Source of the DNA: DUVY01 sp036562755
GTDB taxonomy: Bacteria; Bacillota; Clostridia; Christensenellales; DUVY01
DNA length: 48,403 nucleotides
Assembly (NCBI GenBank): GCA_036562755.1
Contig: DATCJN010000036.1
Span: 1-48,403 of the forward strand
Direction of reading: 5' to 3'
Of this stretch, positions 41,777-48,403 are shown piece after piece (position 1 is the stretch's first letter; each line of letters opens with the position of its first letter). Both the position numbers and the translations under genes were made by a program. Under the pieces are notes generated by a model. That model saw only the letters and a list, made by a program, of their open reading frames with translations. It was not told the DNA's origin and made no database searches.

Positions 41777-44700
41777 TTATATTTGAGATAATTCAACTAT
41801 CGTCAAGTCAGGGTGTTGTTTATTAATCTTAAGCGCATAGATTAGAGCGTTTACTGTGTCTATGCAGGTGAGACAGGGGATAGACAGTTCTACGCAGCGT
41901 CTTCTTATCTTTAGACCATCTACCTCGGTCTTTCTGTTGCGGCTTGGCGTGTTAACTAACAGGCTGATTTTGCCGGAGTCTAGCGTAGATAATATATCAA
42001 AATCGCCTTCGCCGATTTTATCCACCACGATTGTAGGAATGCCGTTTTCATTTAGTATCTTAGAAGTTCCCTTGGTGGCGTAGAGTATAAAGCCTAATTT
42101 TCTTAGCTCTTCTGCCGCGGGCACGATTTCAGGCTTGTCTTGGTCGTTAACCGTTATTAATACGCCGCCGCCCAAAGGCGCTTTGATTCCTGCCGCTAAT
42201 AAGCCTTTATACAATGCTTGGCCGAAGCTTTTGTCTATTCCCAACACTTCGCCTGTAGATTTCATTTCGGGGCCTAGGCTGACTTCTACGCCTCCTAGTT
42301 TGGAGAATGAGAATACGGGCACTTTCACCGCGCAATAAGCGCTCTCGGGATATAGCCCTGTTCCGTAACCCAAATCTTTTAGTTTTTTGCCCAGGGTGCA
42401 GGCCGTTGCCAAATCAACTACAGGAACGTTGGTTACCTTGCTTATATAAGGGACGGTTCGGGACGAGCGAGGGTTAACTTCTATGACATATAACTCATCT
42501 TGATAATATACGAATTGGATATTAACAAGACCTATAACATTAAGCGCCCTAGATAGCTTATAGGTATAATCAACCACTTTTTGCTTAATCTTGGCGGGAA
42601 TGTTTTGGGTAGGATAAACCGAAATGCTGTCGCCGCTGTGAACGCCCGCTCTTTCAAGGTGTTCCATAATACCGGGTATCAAGATATCCTCGCCGTCGCA
42701 AATCGCGTCGACTTCCAGCTCTCTGCCCATTAAATATTTATCGACCAAAACGGGATGCTCTTGCTTTACGGTGTTAATTATTTGCATATATTCTTTTACG
42801 TCTTGGCTGTTATAGCAAATTTGCATGCCTTGACCGCCCAAGACATAACTGGGTCTTACCAAAACTGGATAACCGAGCGTTTCGGCCGCCTCAACGGCTT
42901 TGGCTTTTGAGAATACGGCCATTCCTTTGGGGCGGGGGATATTACATTTTTCCAATATCTCATCGAATTTTTCTCTGTCCTCGGCCGCGTCTATGCTGTG
43001 TTCGCTGGTGCCCATTATTTTAACGCCTAAGTTTACTAAAGCTTTGGTAAGCTTTATAGCTGTTTGTCCGCCAAATTGCACCAACGCCGCATCGGGCTGT
43101 TCGTTTTCGACAATTGCTTCGACATCTTCGGGGGTTAAAGGCTCAAAATATAGTTTGTCAGCCGTGTCAAAGTCGGTTGAAACTGTTTCGGGATTGCTGT
43201 TGGCGATTATCGTTTCATATCCCGCTTGTTGCAACGCCCATACGCAATGAACAGAGCAATAGTCAAATTCTATTCCTTGACCTATTCTAATAGGCCCTGA
43301 GCCTAATACTAACAACTTTTTCTTATCCGAGCGAGTAGACTCGTTTTGTCCAAAATAAGTCGAATAATAATAGGGCGAATAAGAGTCAGATTTTGAACCG
43401 CAAGTGTCAACGCTTCTAAAAACAGGGTAAATGTTATATTTCTTTCTTAGCTTGGTAATATCGTCTTTTTTTGCGCCCACGAAATCGCCGATAATTTTAT
43501 CCGTAAATCCAAGCTGTTTTGATTGTCTTAATATATCGCTTGTTAAATTTTGTATTGACAGATTTTTTAATTTGATTTCCCATTGAATTAGATTATTTAT
43601 TTTTTCAATAAAATGGCTGTCTATTTGGGTAATTTGAGTAATTTTTTCAACGCTTATATTTCTTCTTAATGCCTCGGCTACGACGAAGATTCTCTCGTCG
43701 GTTGCGTCATGTAACATGTTTTCTATCTCTTCGTCAGTGTGCTTGGCAAGCTTGGGCAATTGCAGGTAATAAGCATTTAGTTCAAGCGACCTTATTGCTT
43801 TCATCAGCGCGCTTTCAAAAGTATTACCGATTGCCATAACTTCGCCCGTGGCTTTCATCTGCGTGCCCAATATCCTATTGGCGTGAATAAATTTATCAAA
43901 AGGCCACTTGGGGACTTTGACGACTAGATAATCTAACTCAGGCTCAAAGAAAGCCGAATCGGATTGTCTGGAATTAATTTTTATCTCATCGAGAGTGTAA
44001 CCGATAGCTATTTTGGTCGCCACTCTTGCGATAGGGTATCCTGTAGCTTTTGAAGCCAACGCCGAAGAACGAGATACTCTAGGATTAACTTCTATTACGG
44101 CGTATTCCATACTGTCGGGTTTTAGCGCGAACTGAATATTGCATCCGCCCTCAATGCCTAGGGCAGTTATTATTTTTAACGACGCAGTCTTTAACATTTT
44201 AAGCTGCTCATCATTAAGCGTCTGGCAGGGGGCTACTACTATACTGTCGCCCGTATGCACGCCGACAGGATCGACGTTTTCCATATTGCATACGGTGATT
44301 ACATTTCCTTTGCTGTCGCGCATTACTTCATATTCGATTTCTTTCCATCCCGTAATATCTTTTTCGATTAATACTTGATGAACGAGCGACAATCTTAAAC
44401 CGTGAGAGGCTATTTCTTTTAGTTCTTTTACATCGCAAGCTTTGCCGCCGCCGGTGCCGCCCAAAGTATATGCCGGTCTAACAATAACGGGGAAGCCGAT
44501 TTCTTTTGCAAAATCAATAGCGTCGTTAACGTTTGTTACAACCTTGCTGGCTACGCACGGCTCGTTAATGCTGAGCATTGTATTTTTAAACTCTAAGCGG
44601 TCTTCGGCTTTTTGAATGGCAGAGATATTGGTGCCAAGAAGTTTAACATTCGCTTTTTCCCAAAAACCCTCTTGAGCTAATTCCATAGCCAAATTAAGTC

Positions 44701-44983
44701 CTGTCTGTCCGCCCAAAGAGGGTAGGACGCTGTCAGGGCGTTCGGTCAAAATAATCTTTTTGACAAAATCAGGCGTCAAAGGTTCGATATAAACCTTGTC
44801 CGCAATGTGCTTATCGGTCATAATGGTTGCAGGATTTGAGTTTATCAAAACGACTTCAAGCCCTTCTTCTTTTAATGCGCGGCAAGCTTGAGTTCCTGCG
44901 TAGTCAAATTCCGCCGCTTGTCCAATCACTATCGGGCCGGAACCGATAACTAGAACCTTTTTTATTGAATTTTTTTTAGGCAT
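41777..44983 (-). CDS. carB: Carbamoyl-phosphate synthase large subunit
   Basis: ATP-dependent synthesis of carbamoyl phosphate for pyrimidines and arginine. From ATG 44983 the protein is 1068 residues, the normal length. Two ATP-grasp halves are seen: the first begins at VLVIGSGPIVIGQAAEFDYAGTQ and the second at LVLGSGPIRIGQGIEFDYCSVH (about residue 552). The C-terminal MGS-like allosteric domain (about 935-1068) has GFILYATKGTS. A frame extension to 45043 is hydrophobic and unlike the family, and AAAGGAG lies 11 bases before the chosen ATG. No carA lies next to it; the small subunit must be elsewhere. No pyrimidine-type attenuator is obvious upstream. Confidence 0.96.
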   Translation of the reverse strand: MPKKNSIKKVLVIGSGPIVIGQAAEFDYAGTQACRALKEEGLEVVLINSNPATIMTDKHIADKVYIEPLTPDFVKKIILTERPDSVLPSLGGQTGLNLAMELAQEGFWEKANVKLLGTNISAIQKAEDRLEFKNTMLSINEPCVASKVVTNVNDAIDFAKEIGFPVIVRPAYTLGGTGGGKACDVKELKEIASHGLRLSLVHQVLIEKDITGWKEIEYEVMRDSKGNVITVCNMENVDPVGVHTGDSIVVAPCQTLNDEQLKMLKTASLKIITALGIEGGCNIQFALKPDSMEYAVIEVNPRVSRSSALASKATGYPIARVATKIAIGYTLDEIKINSRQSDSAFFEPELDYLVVKVPKWPFDKFIHANRILGTQMKATGEVMAIGNTFESALMKAIRSLELNAYYLQLPKLAKHTDEEIENMLHDATDERIFVVAEALRRNISVEKITQITQIDSHFIEKINNLIQWEIKLKNLSIQNLTSDILRQSKQLGFTDKIIGDFVGAKKDDITKLRKKYNIYPVFRSVDTCGSKSDSYSPYYYSTYFGQNESTRSDKKKLLVLGSGPIRIGQGIEFDYCSVHCVWALQQAGYETIIANSNPETVSTDFDTADKLYFEPLTPEDVEAIVENEQPDAALVQFGGQTAIKLTKALVNLGVKIMGTSEHSIDAAEDREKFDEILEKCNIPRPKGMAVFSKAKAVEAAETLGYPVLVRPSYVLGGQGMQICYNSQDVKEYMQIINTVKQEHPVLVDKYLMGRELEVDAICDGEDILIPGIMEHLERAGVHSGDSISVYPTQNIPAKIKQKVVDYTYKLSRALNVIGLVNIQFVYYQDELYVIEVNPRSSRTVPYISKVTNVPVVDLATACTLGKKLKDLGYGTGLYPESAYCAVKVPVFSFSKLGGVEVSLGPEMKSTGEVLGIDKSFGQALYKGLLAAGIKAPLGGGVLITVNDQDKPEIVPAAEELRKLGFILYATKGTSKILNENGIPTIVVDKIGEGDFDILSTLDSGKISLLVNTPSRNRKTEVDGLKIRRRCVELSIPCLTCIDTVNALIYALKINKQHPDLTIVELSQI

Positions 44984-45049
44984 AAGCCAACCAACTCCTT
45001 TAATATATAAAAACAAAAAATGGTCAACCAAATAAAATATCAATACTTA

Positions 45050-45086
45050 AAAAAAGGGTAATCACTTAAATGATTACCGCTTTTTA
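45050..45086 (-). terminator. fba terminator
   Basis: Eight-base stem GGTAATCA / TGATTACC (45057-45064 with 45071-45078). On the minus strand it is followed by a T run (45055-45050). It separates fba from the downstream carB. Confidence 0.85.
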
Positions 45087-45102
45087 TGAATTTTCAAAAT
45101 AT

Positions 45103-46032
45103 TTAAACTTTATTATTGCATCCTAGCACTTCTTTTATTTTGTGTTTAACTAATTGTTTTACAGCCTCGCGCGCGGGGGCTAAATATTGACGGGGGTCGA
45201 AATGCGAGGGATTGTCAAACAAATGCTTTCTGATAGCCGCTGTAAAGGCCATTCTCAAGTCGCTGTCGATATTGATTTTGCAAACGGCCATCGAAGCCGC
45301 TTTTCTAAGCATATCTTCGGGAATGCCTCTTGCGCCTTCCATATGACCGCCGTTTTTGTTGATAATGTCAACATATTCGGGCAAAATCGAGCTAGCGCCA
45401 TGAAGAACGATAGGGAAGTTAGGAAGTCTTCTTTGCACTTCTTCCAAGATATCAAATCTTAATTTGGGTTCGCCTTTAAACTTATAGGCCCCGTGGCTTG
45501 TTCCTATGGCAATTGCTAAAGAGTCAACGCCTGTTTTCTCTACAAATTCCTCTACTTGAGAAGGATCGGTAAACGCGGAATCGCTTTCGGAAACATTAAC
45601 ATCGTCTTCAATGCCCGCCAATCTGCCAAGCTCTGCTTCTACGGTTACGTTTCTGGCGTGCGCGTATTCGACGACCTTTCTAGTTATTCTGATGTTTTCT
45701 TCAAAAGAATAATGGGAAGCGTCAATCATGACCGACGTAAAGCCGTCTTCAATTGCCGCCACGCAAAGCTCGTAACTGTCGCCGTGGTCAAGGTGCAAAG
45801 CTATCGGCAAATTGCTTTCTTTTTCCGCGCTTTCGATTAAGCCTCTTAGATAGAGGGGATTGGCGTATTTTCTTGCGCCGTTAGAAACTTGTAAGATTAA
45901 GGGAGATCTTTCTTCAATGGCCGCTGAAACAATTCCTTGAATCATTTCCATGTTGTTTACATTAAAAGCGCCTACGGCGTATCCACCTTCGTAGGCTTTA
46001 AGTAACATCTCTTTGGTGTTTACTAGTGGCAT
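45103..46032 (-). CDS. fba: Class II fructose-1,6-bisphosphate aldolase
   Basis: Zinc-dependent glycolytic aldolase cleaving fructose 1,6-bisphosphate to triose phosphates. From ATG 46032 the protein has 309 residues. Motifs: LHLDHGDSYE with the catalytic Asp and zinc His (about residues 80-89), VEAELGRLAG (about 132-141), GTSHGAYK with a zinc His (about 178-185) and VLHGASSI with the third (about 210-217). The ATG is preferred over a TTG one codon before because GGAG lies 7 bases upstream. Monocistronic. Confidence 0.95.
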   Translation of the reverse strand: MPLVNTKEMLLKAYEGGYAVGAFNVNNMEMIQGIVSAAIEERSPLILQVSNGARKYANPLYLRGLIESAEKESNLPIALHLDHGDSYELCVAAIEDGFTSVMIDASHYSFEENIRITRKVVEYAHARNVTVEAELGRLAGIEDDVNVSESDSAFTDPSQVEEFVEKTGVDSLAIAIGTSHGAYKFKGEPKLRFDILEEVQRRLPNFPIVLHGASSILPEYVDIINKNGGHMEGARGIPEDMLRKAASMAVCKINIDSDLRMAFTAAIRKHLFDNPSHFDPRQYLAPAREAVKQLVKHKIKEVLGCNNKV

Positions 46033-46064
46033 CAAATCACTCCGGTTAATTTTTTCTTTGACTA

Positions 46065-46093
46065 ATTATACACCACCCGCCAATATTTGACTA
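46065..46093 (-). promoter_or_regulatory. fba promoter
   Basis: On the minus strand: TAGTCA (46093-46088), a 17-base spacer and a perfect TATAAT (46070-46065). The bases before the -10 box read TGGTG, the same as at the divergent aminopeptidase promoter. Confidence 0.55.
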
Positions 46094-46219
46094 GCGTTTT
46101 TATCGGTATGCCGAAATTTTTTAGTTTTTGGTGTTTTTTAAAATATTATTCGCTTAAATACTTATATTAATTGCGTTAATAAGTCACTAAAAACTCTATC
46201 AGGGATAATGTAATTTTGT

Positions 46220-46248
46220 TTGGCAAATAATATCAATTGGTGTATAAT
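46220..46248 (+). promoter_or_regulatory. Promoter of the M29 aminopeptidase gene
   Basis: TTGGCA (46220-46225), a 17-base spacer, TATAAT (46243-46248). The leader is about 23 bases with the CGGAG ribosome site. Between the two divergent promoters (46094-46219) I see nothing specific. Confidence 0.7.
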
Positions 46249-46277
46249 GATAATGAATTCACAATCGGAGAAAATGA

Positions 46278-47393
46278 ATGACAGACCCTAGATTAACAAA
46301 ACTTGCTCAGAACCTGGTTAACTATTCTTGCTCTTTAAAAAAGGGCGAAAAGATATTTATTGAAGCGTATGACTTAGATTATATGCTAGTCAATGAAATA
46401 ATAAAAGAAGTTTACAAGGTAGGGGGTTACCCCTTTGTAGGCTTGTATAATACAAGAGTTCAACGCGAACTTCTAATGGGAACAAGCGAAGAGCATTCCA
46501 CATTGGCTGCAAAATACGCTAAAGTCCTAATGTCAGACATGGACGCTTACATAGGAATCAGAGGTTCAAATAATACTTTTGAGCTTGCGGACGTTCCTCC
46601 CGAAAAGATGGCTATTGAATCAAGATGCTACGGTTTCCCCGTTCATCACGAGATTAGAGTCGCCAAGACAAAATGGGTTATTTTAAGATATCCTAATCCT
46701 TCTATGGCGCAAGCGTCCTCAATGTCAACCGATGAATTTGAGGATTTGTTCTTTAAGGTATGCAATTTGGATTATTCCAAGATGGATAGGGCGATGGATA
46801 GCCTAAAAGAATATATGGAAAAGACCGATATGGTTAGACTGGTCACGCCCACCACAGATATTTCGTTCTCGATAAAAGGCATTCCCGTTATAAAATGCTC
46901 GGGACAACGCAATATACCTGATGGCGAAATTTACACCGCGCCCATCAAAGACAGCGTCAACGGCGTGATAGAATATAACGCTCCTTCAATGTACCAAGGC
47001 TTAAAGCACGAAAAAGTTAGATTTGTAGTCAAAAACGGCAAGATTATAGAAGCGACTTCAAGCCACACCGAAGAACTTAATAAGATCTTAGACACCGACG
47101 AAGGCGCAAGATACTTTGGCGAGTTCTCTTTTGGCGTGAACCCTTATATAACCAAGCCTATGGGCGATATTCTGTTTGACGAAAAGATTTCGGGATCTAT
47201 TCACTTTACTCCCGGCTGCGCATATGATATTGCGTATAATGGCAACTCTTCAGCTGTGCATTGGGACTTGGTTTTGATTATGACGCCCGAATTTGGCGGA
47301 GGCGAAATTTATATGGACGGCAAGCTTGTAAGAAAAGACGGACGATTTGTCGTAAAAGAGCTTGAATGCCTCAACCCTGAAAACTTAATTTAG
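46278..47393 (+). CDS. M29 family aminopeptidase (AmpS/PepS-like)
   Basis: Metal-dependent cytoplasmic aminopeptidase releasing N-terminal residues. The 371-residue length is typical of the thermophilic/AmpS class. Features: N-terminal LAQNLVNYSCSLKKGEKIFIEA, SGQRNIPDGEIYTAPIKDS with a metal-binding Glu, IEATSSHTEELN, and the C-terminal SAVHWDLVLIM in which the His-x-Asp is a family metal site. It has its own promoter; the gap gene follows 35 bases after the stop and may be partly co-transcribed. Confidence 0.92.
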   Translation: MTDPRLTKLAQNLVNYSCSLKKGEKIFIEAYDLDYMLVNEIIKEVYKVGGYPFVGLYNTRVQRELLMGTSEEHSTLAAKYAKVLMSDMDAYIGIRGSNNTFELADVPPEKMAIESRCYGFPVHHEIRVAKTKWVILRYPNPSMAQASSMSTDEFEDLFFKVCNLDYSKMDRAMDSLKEYMEKTDMVRLVTPTTDISFSIKGIPVIKCSGQRNIPDGEIYTAPIKDSVNGVIEYNAPSMYQGLKHEKVRFVVKNGKIIEATSSHTEELNKILDTDEGARYFGEFSFGVNPYITKPMGDILFDEKISGSIHFTPGCAYDIAYNGNSSAVHWDLVLIMTPEFGGGEIYMDGKLVRKDGRFVVKELECLNPENLI

Positions 47394-47428
47394 AAAACCA
47401 ATTTTTTAATATATATGGAGGTAAAAAT

Positions 47429-48403
47429 ATGGCACAAAATGTTGTAAAAGTCGGTATCAACGGCTTTGGTAGAATTGGCAGACTTGTTTTGCGCGCTTCA
47501 CTAAATAATCCCAATGTAAAAGTTGTCGCCATCAATGACCCTTTCTTGGATTTGGAATATGCTGCTTACATGTTTAAGTATGACACTATCCACGGCAGAT
47601 TTAAGGGCGATGTCGAAGTAAAAGACGGCAAACTTTATGTTAACGGCAACGAAATTTATTTCTTTGCAGAAAAAGAACCTGCAAACATTAAATGGAGCGA
47701 AGCCGGCGCTGAGTATATAGCTGAATCTACCGGGGTATTCACTACGATTGAAACCGCTTCTGCTCACATAAAGGCAGGCGCTAAAAAGGTTATTATTACC
47801 GCTCCTTCTAAGGACGCTCCCATGTTCGTTATGGGCGTAAACCAAGACAAATACACCAAGGATATGACTGTTATAAGCAACGCAAGCTGCACTACCAACT
47901 GCTTAGCTCCTTTGGCAAAGGTAGTTAACGATAAATTCGGTATCGTTGAAGGTCTTATGACTACAGTTCACTCTACTACCGCAACCCAGAAGACAGTTGA
48001 CGGACCTTCTAAGAAAGACTGGAGAGGCGGCAGAGCTGCTTCCGGAAATATTATTCCTTCCTCTACAGGCGCAGCTAAAGCGGTTGGCAAGGTTATACCT
48101 GAACTCAACGGCAAGCTAACCGGTATGGCGTTTAGAGTTCCTACCTTGGACGTATCCGTAGTTGACCTAACCTGCACGTTAAAAACTCCTACTACTTATG
48201 AAGAAATCTGCAAGGCTATAAAAGAAGCTTGCGAAAACGAAATGAAGGGCATAATGGCTTATACCGAAGACGATGTAGTATCTTCCGACTTTATCGGCGA
48301 TTCTCATACCTCTATCTTCGACGCGAAAGCCGGCATTATGCTCAACGAAAAGTTTGTTAAGCTTGTAGCTTGGTATGACAACGAATGGGGTTATTCCTGC
48401 AAG
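47429..48403 (+). CDS. gap: Glyceraldehyde-3-phosphate dehydrogenase, type I (3' end beyond the window)
   Basis: NAD-dependent oxidation and phosphorylation of glyceraldehyde 3-phosphate. 325 codons are open to the window edge, so about a dozen residues are missing from a normal length of some 335. Motifs: INGFGRIGR (residues 10-18), the Asp of INDPF that favours NAD, the catalytic Cys in NASCTTNC (about 150-157), TVHSTTATQ and the C-terminal WYDNEWGYS. A strong GGAGG site precedes ATG 47429. Together with fba it marks a glycolytic region. Confidence 0.97.
   Translation, partial: MAQNVVKVGINGFGRIGRLVLRASLNNPNVKVVAINDPFLDLEYAAYMFKYDTIHGRFKGDVEVKDGKLYVNGNEIYFFAEKEPANIKWSEAGAEYIAESTGVFTTIETASAHIKAGAKKVIITAPSKDAPMFVMGVNQDKYTKDMTVISNASCTTNCLAPLAKVVNDKFGIVEGLMTTVHSTTATQKTVDGPSKKDWRGGRAASGNIIPSSTGAAKAVGKVIPELNGKLTGMAFRVPTLDVSVVDLTCTLKTPTTYEEICKAIKEACENEMKGIMAYTEDDVVSSDFIGDSHTSIFDAKAGIMLNEKFVKLVAWYDNEWGYSCK

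Noticed and set aside
41856..44378. Several plus-strand open frames opposite carB
   Set aside because: They are antisense shadows without ribosome sites or family motifs; carB is certain on the minus strand.
44984..45043. Longer carB start giving a hydrophobic N-terminal extension
   Set aside because: The extra 20 residues cover the ribosome site and resemble no CarB; the ATG at 44983 starts directly before the first ATP-grasp half.
1..48403. CRISPR arrays, tRNA/rRNA genes, insertion sequences, phage or toxin-antitoxin modules
   Set aside because: I saw no repeated spacer-repeat pattern, no cloverleaf-like gene and no transposase, integrase or defence-type protein; the window reads as core chromosome.

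Overview
The window is AT-rich bacterial chromosome, densely packed on both strands. It has mostly Shine-Dalgarno-led genes, many 1-4 base start/stop overlaps and many rho-independent terminators. Gene content points to an anaerobic Clostridia-type Firmicute: an Rnf complex, an IspH-ribosomal protein S1 fusion, the clostridial order HI0933-type flavoprotein/cmk/plsC/ispH-S1, YlbJ (a sporulation-associated membrane protein), a coaD-linked coiled-coil protein, FeoA/FeoB with a small Cys-rich partner, and GNAT-like DUF2156. I cannot fix genus or family. I saw no tRNA, rRNA, CRISPR array, insertion sequence or phage gene, so this reads as core genome.

Layout. 1-2010: end of an rnf operon (partial rnfG, rnfE, rnfA and a very short rnfB). 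2256-8838: Ppx/GppA-HD phosphatase, a decayed small membrane ORF, a conserved unknown, gdhA, a 49-residue membrane protein, ruvX, a DUF1292 protein, a glycerophosphodiesterase and a LUD-domain protein. 9003-17416: lepA-hemW, a FAD/Rieske oxidoreductase, a permuted papain-fold protein, nadE, a GNAT and murI. 17468-23352: surE, HI0933 flavoprotein, aroH, cmk, plsC, ispH-S1. 23478-31105: DUF2156 protein, then the F1Fo ATP synthase operon (a, c, b, delta-alpha fusion, gamma, beta, epsilon) ending in a FabG-like reductase. 31175-39131: alr, a membrane protein, rsmD, coaD, a coiled-coil protein, two DAHP synthases, pheA, ylbJ and a patatin. 39244-41744: feoA-feoB-small Cys-rich protein. 41777-46032 (minus): carB and fba. 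46278-48403: M29 aminopeptidase and gapdh, cut by the window end.

How the genes fit together. Rnf and the ATP synthase form an ion-coupled energy module: ferredoxin:NAD+ oxidation pumps ions and the synthase uses the gradient. Both are non-standard here. RnfB is only 98 residues and has none of the usual ferredoxin clusters. The operon has no separate delta subunit: the C-terminal domain of delta is fused to the front of alpha, while the delta N-terminal domain and the alpha N-terminal helix that normally bind each other are both absent. That fusion is the most interesting item in the window. Aromatic biosynthesis is split into stand-alone enzymes (AroH, two DAHP synthases, a prephenate dehydratase without a mutase domain). 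Glycolysis (Fba, Gap), nitrogen assimilation (GdhA, CarB), cell wall (MurI, Alr), NAD and CoA synthesis and iron uptake complete the set.

Regulation visible in sequence: lepA and surE have strong promoters placed so that transcription should start at the start codon (leaderless mRNA); the alr ribosome-binding site is buried in a long hairpin; and feoAB has a terminator-like hairpin in its leader.
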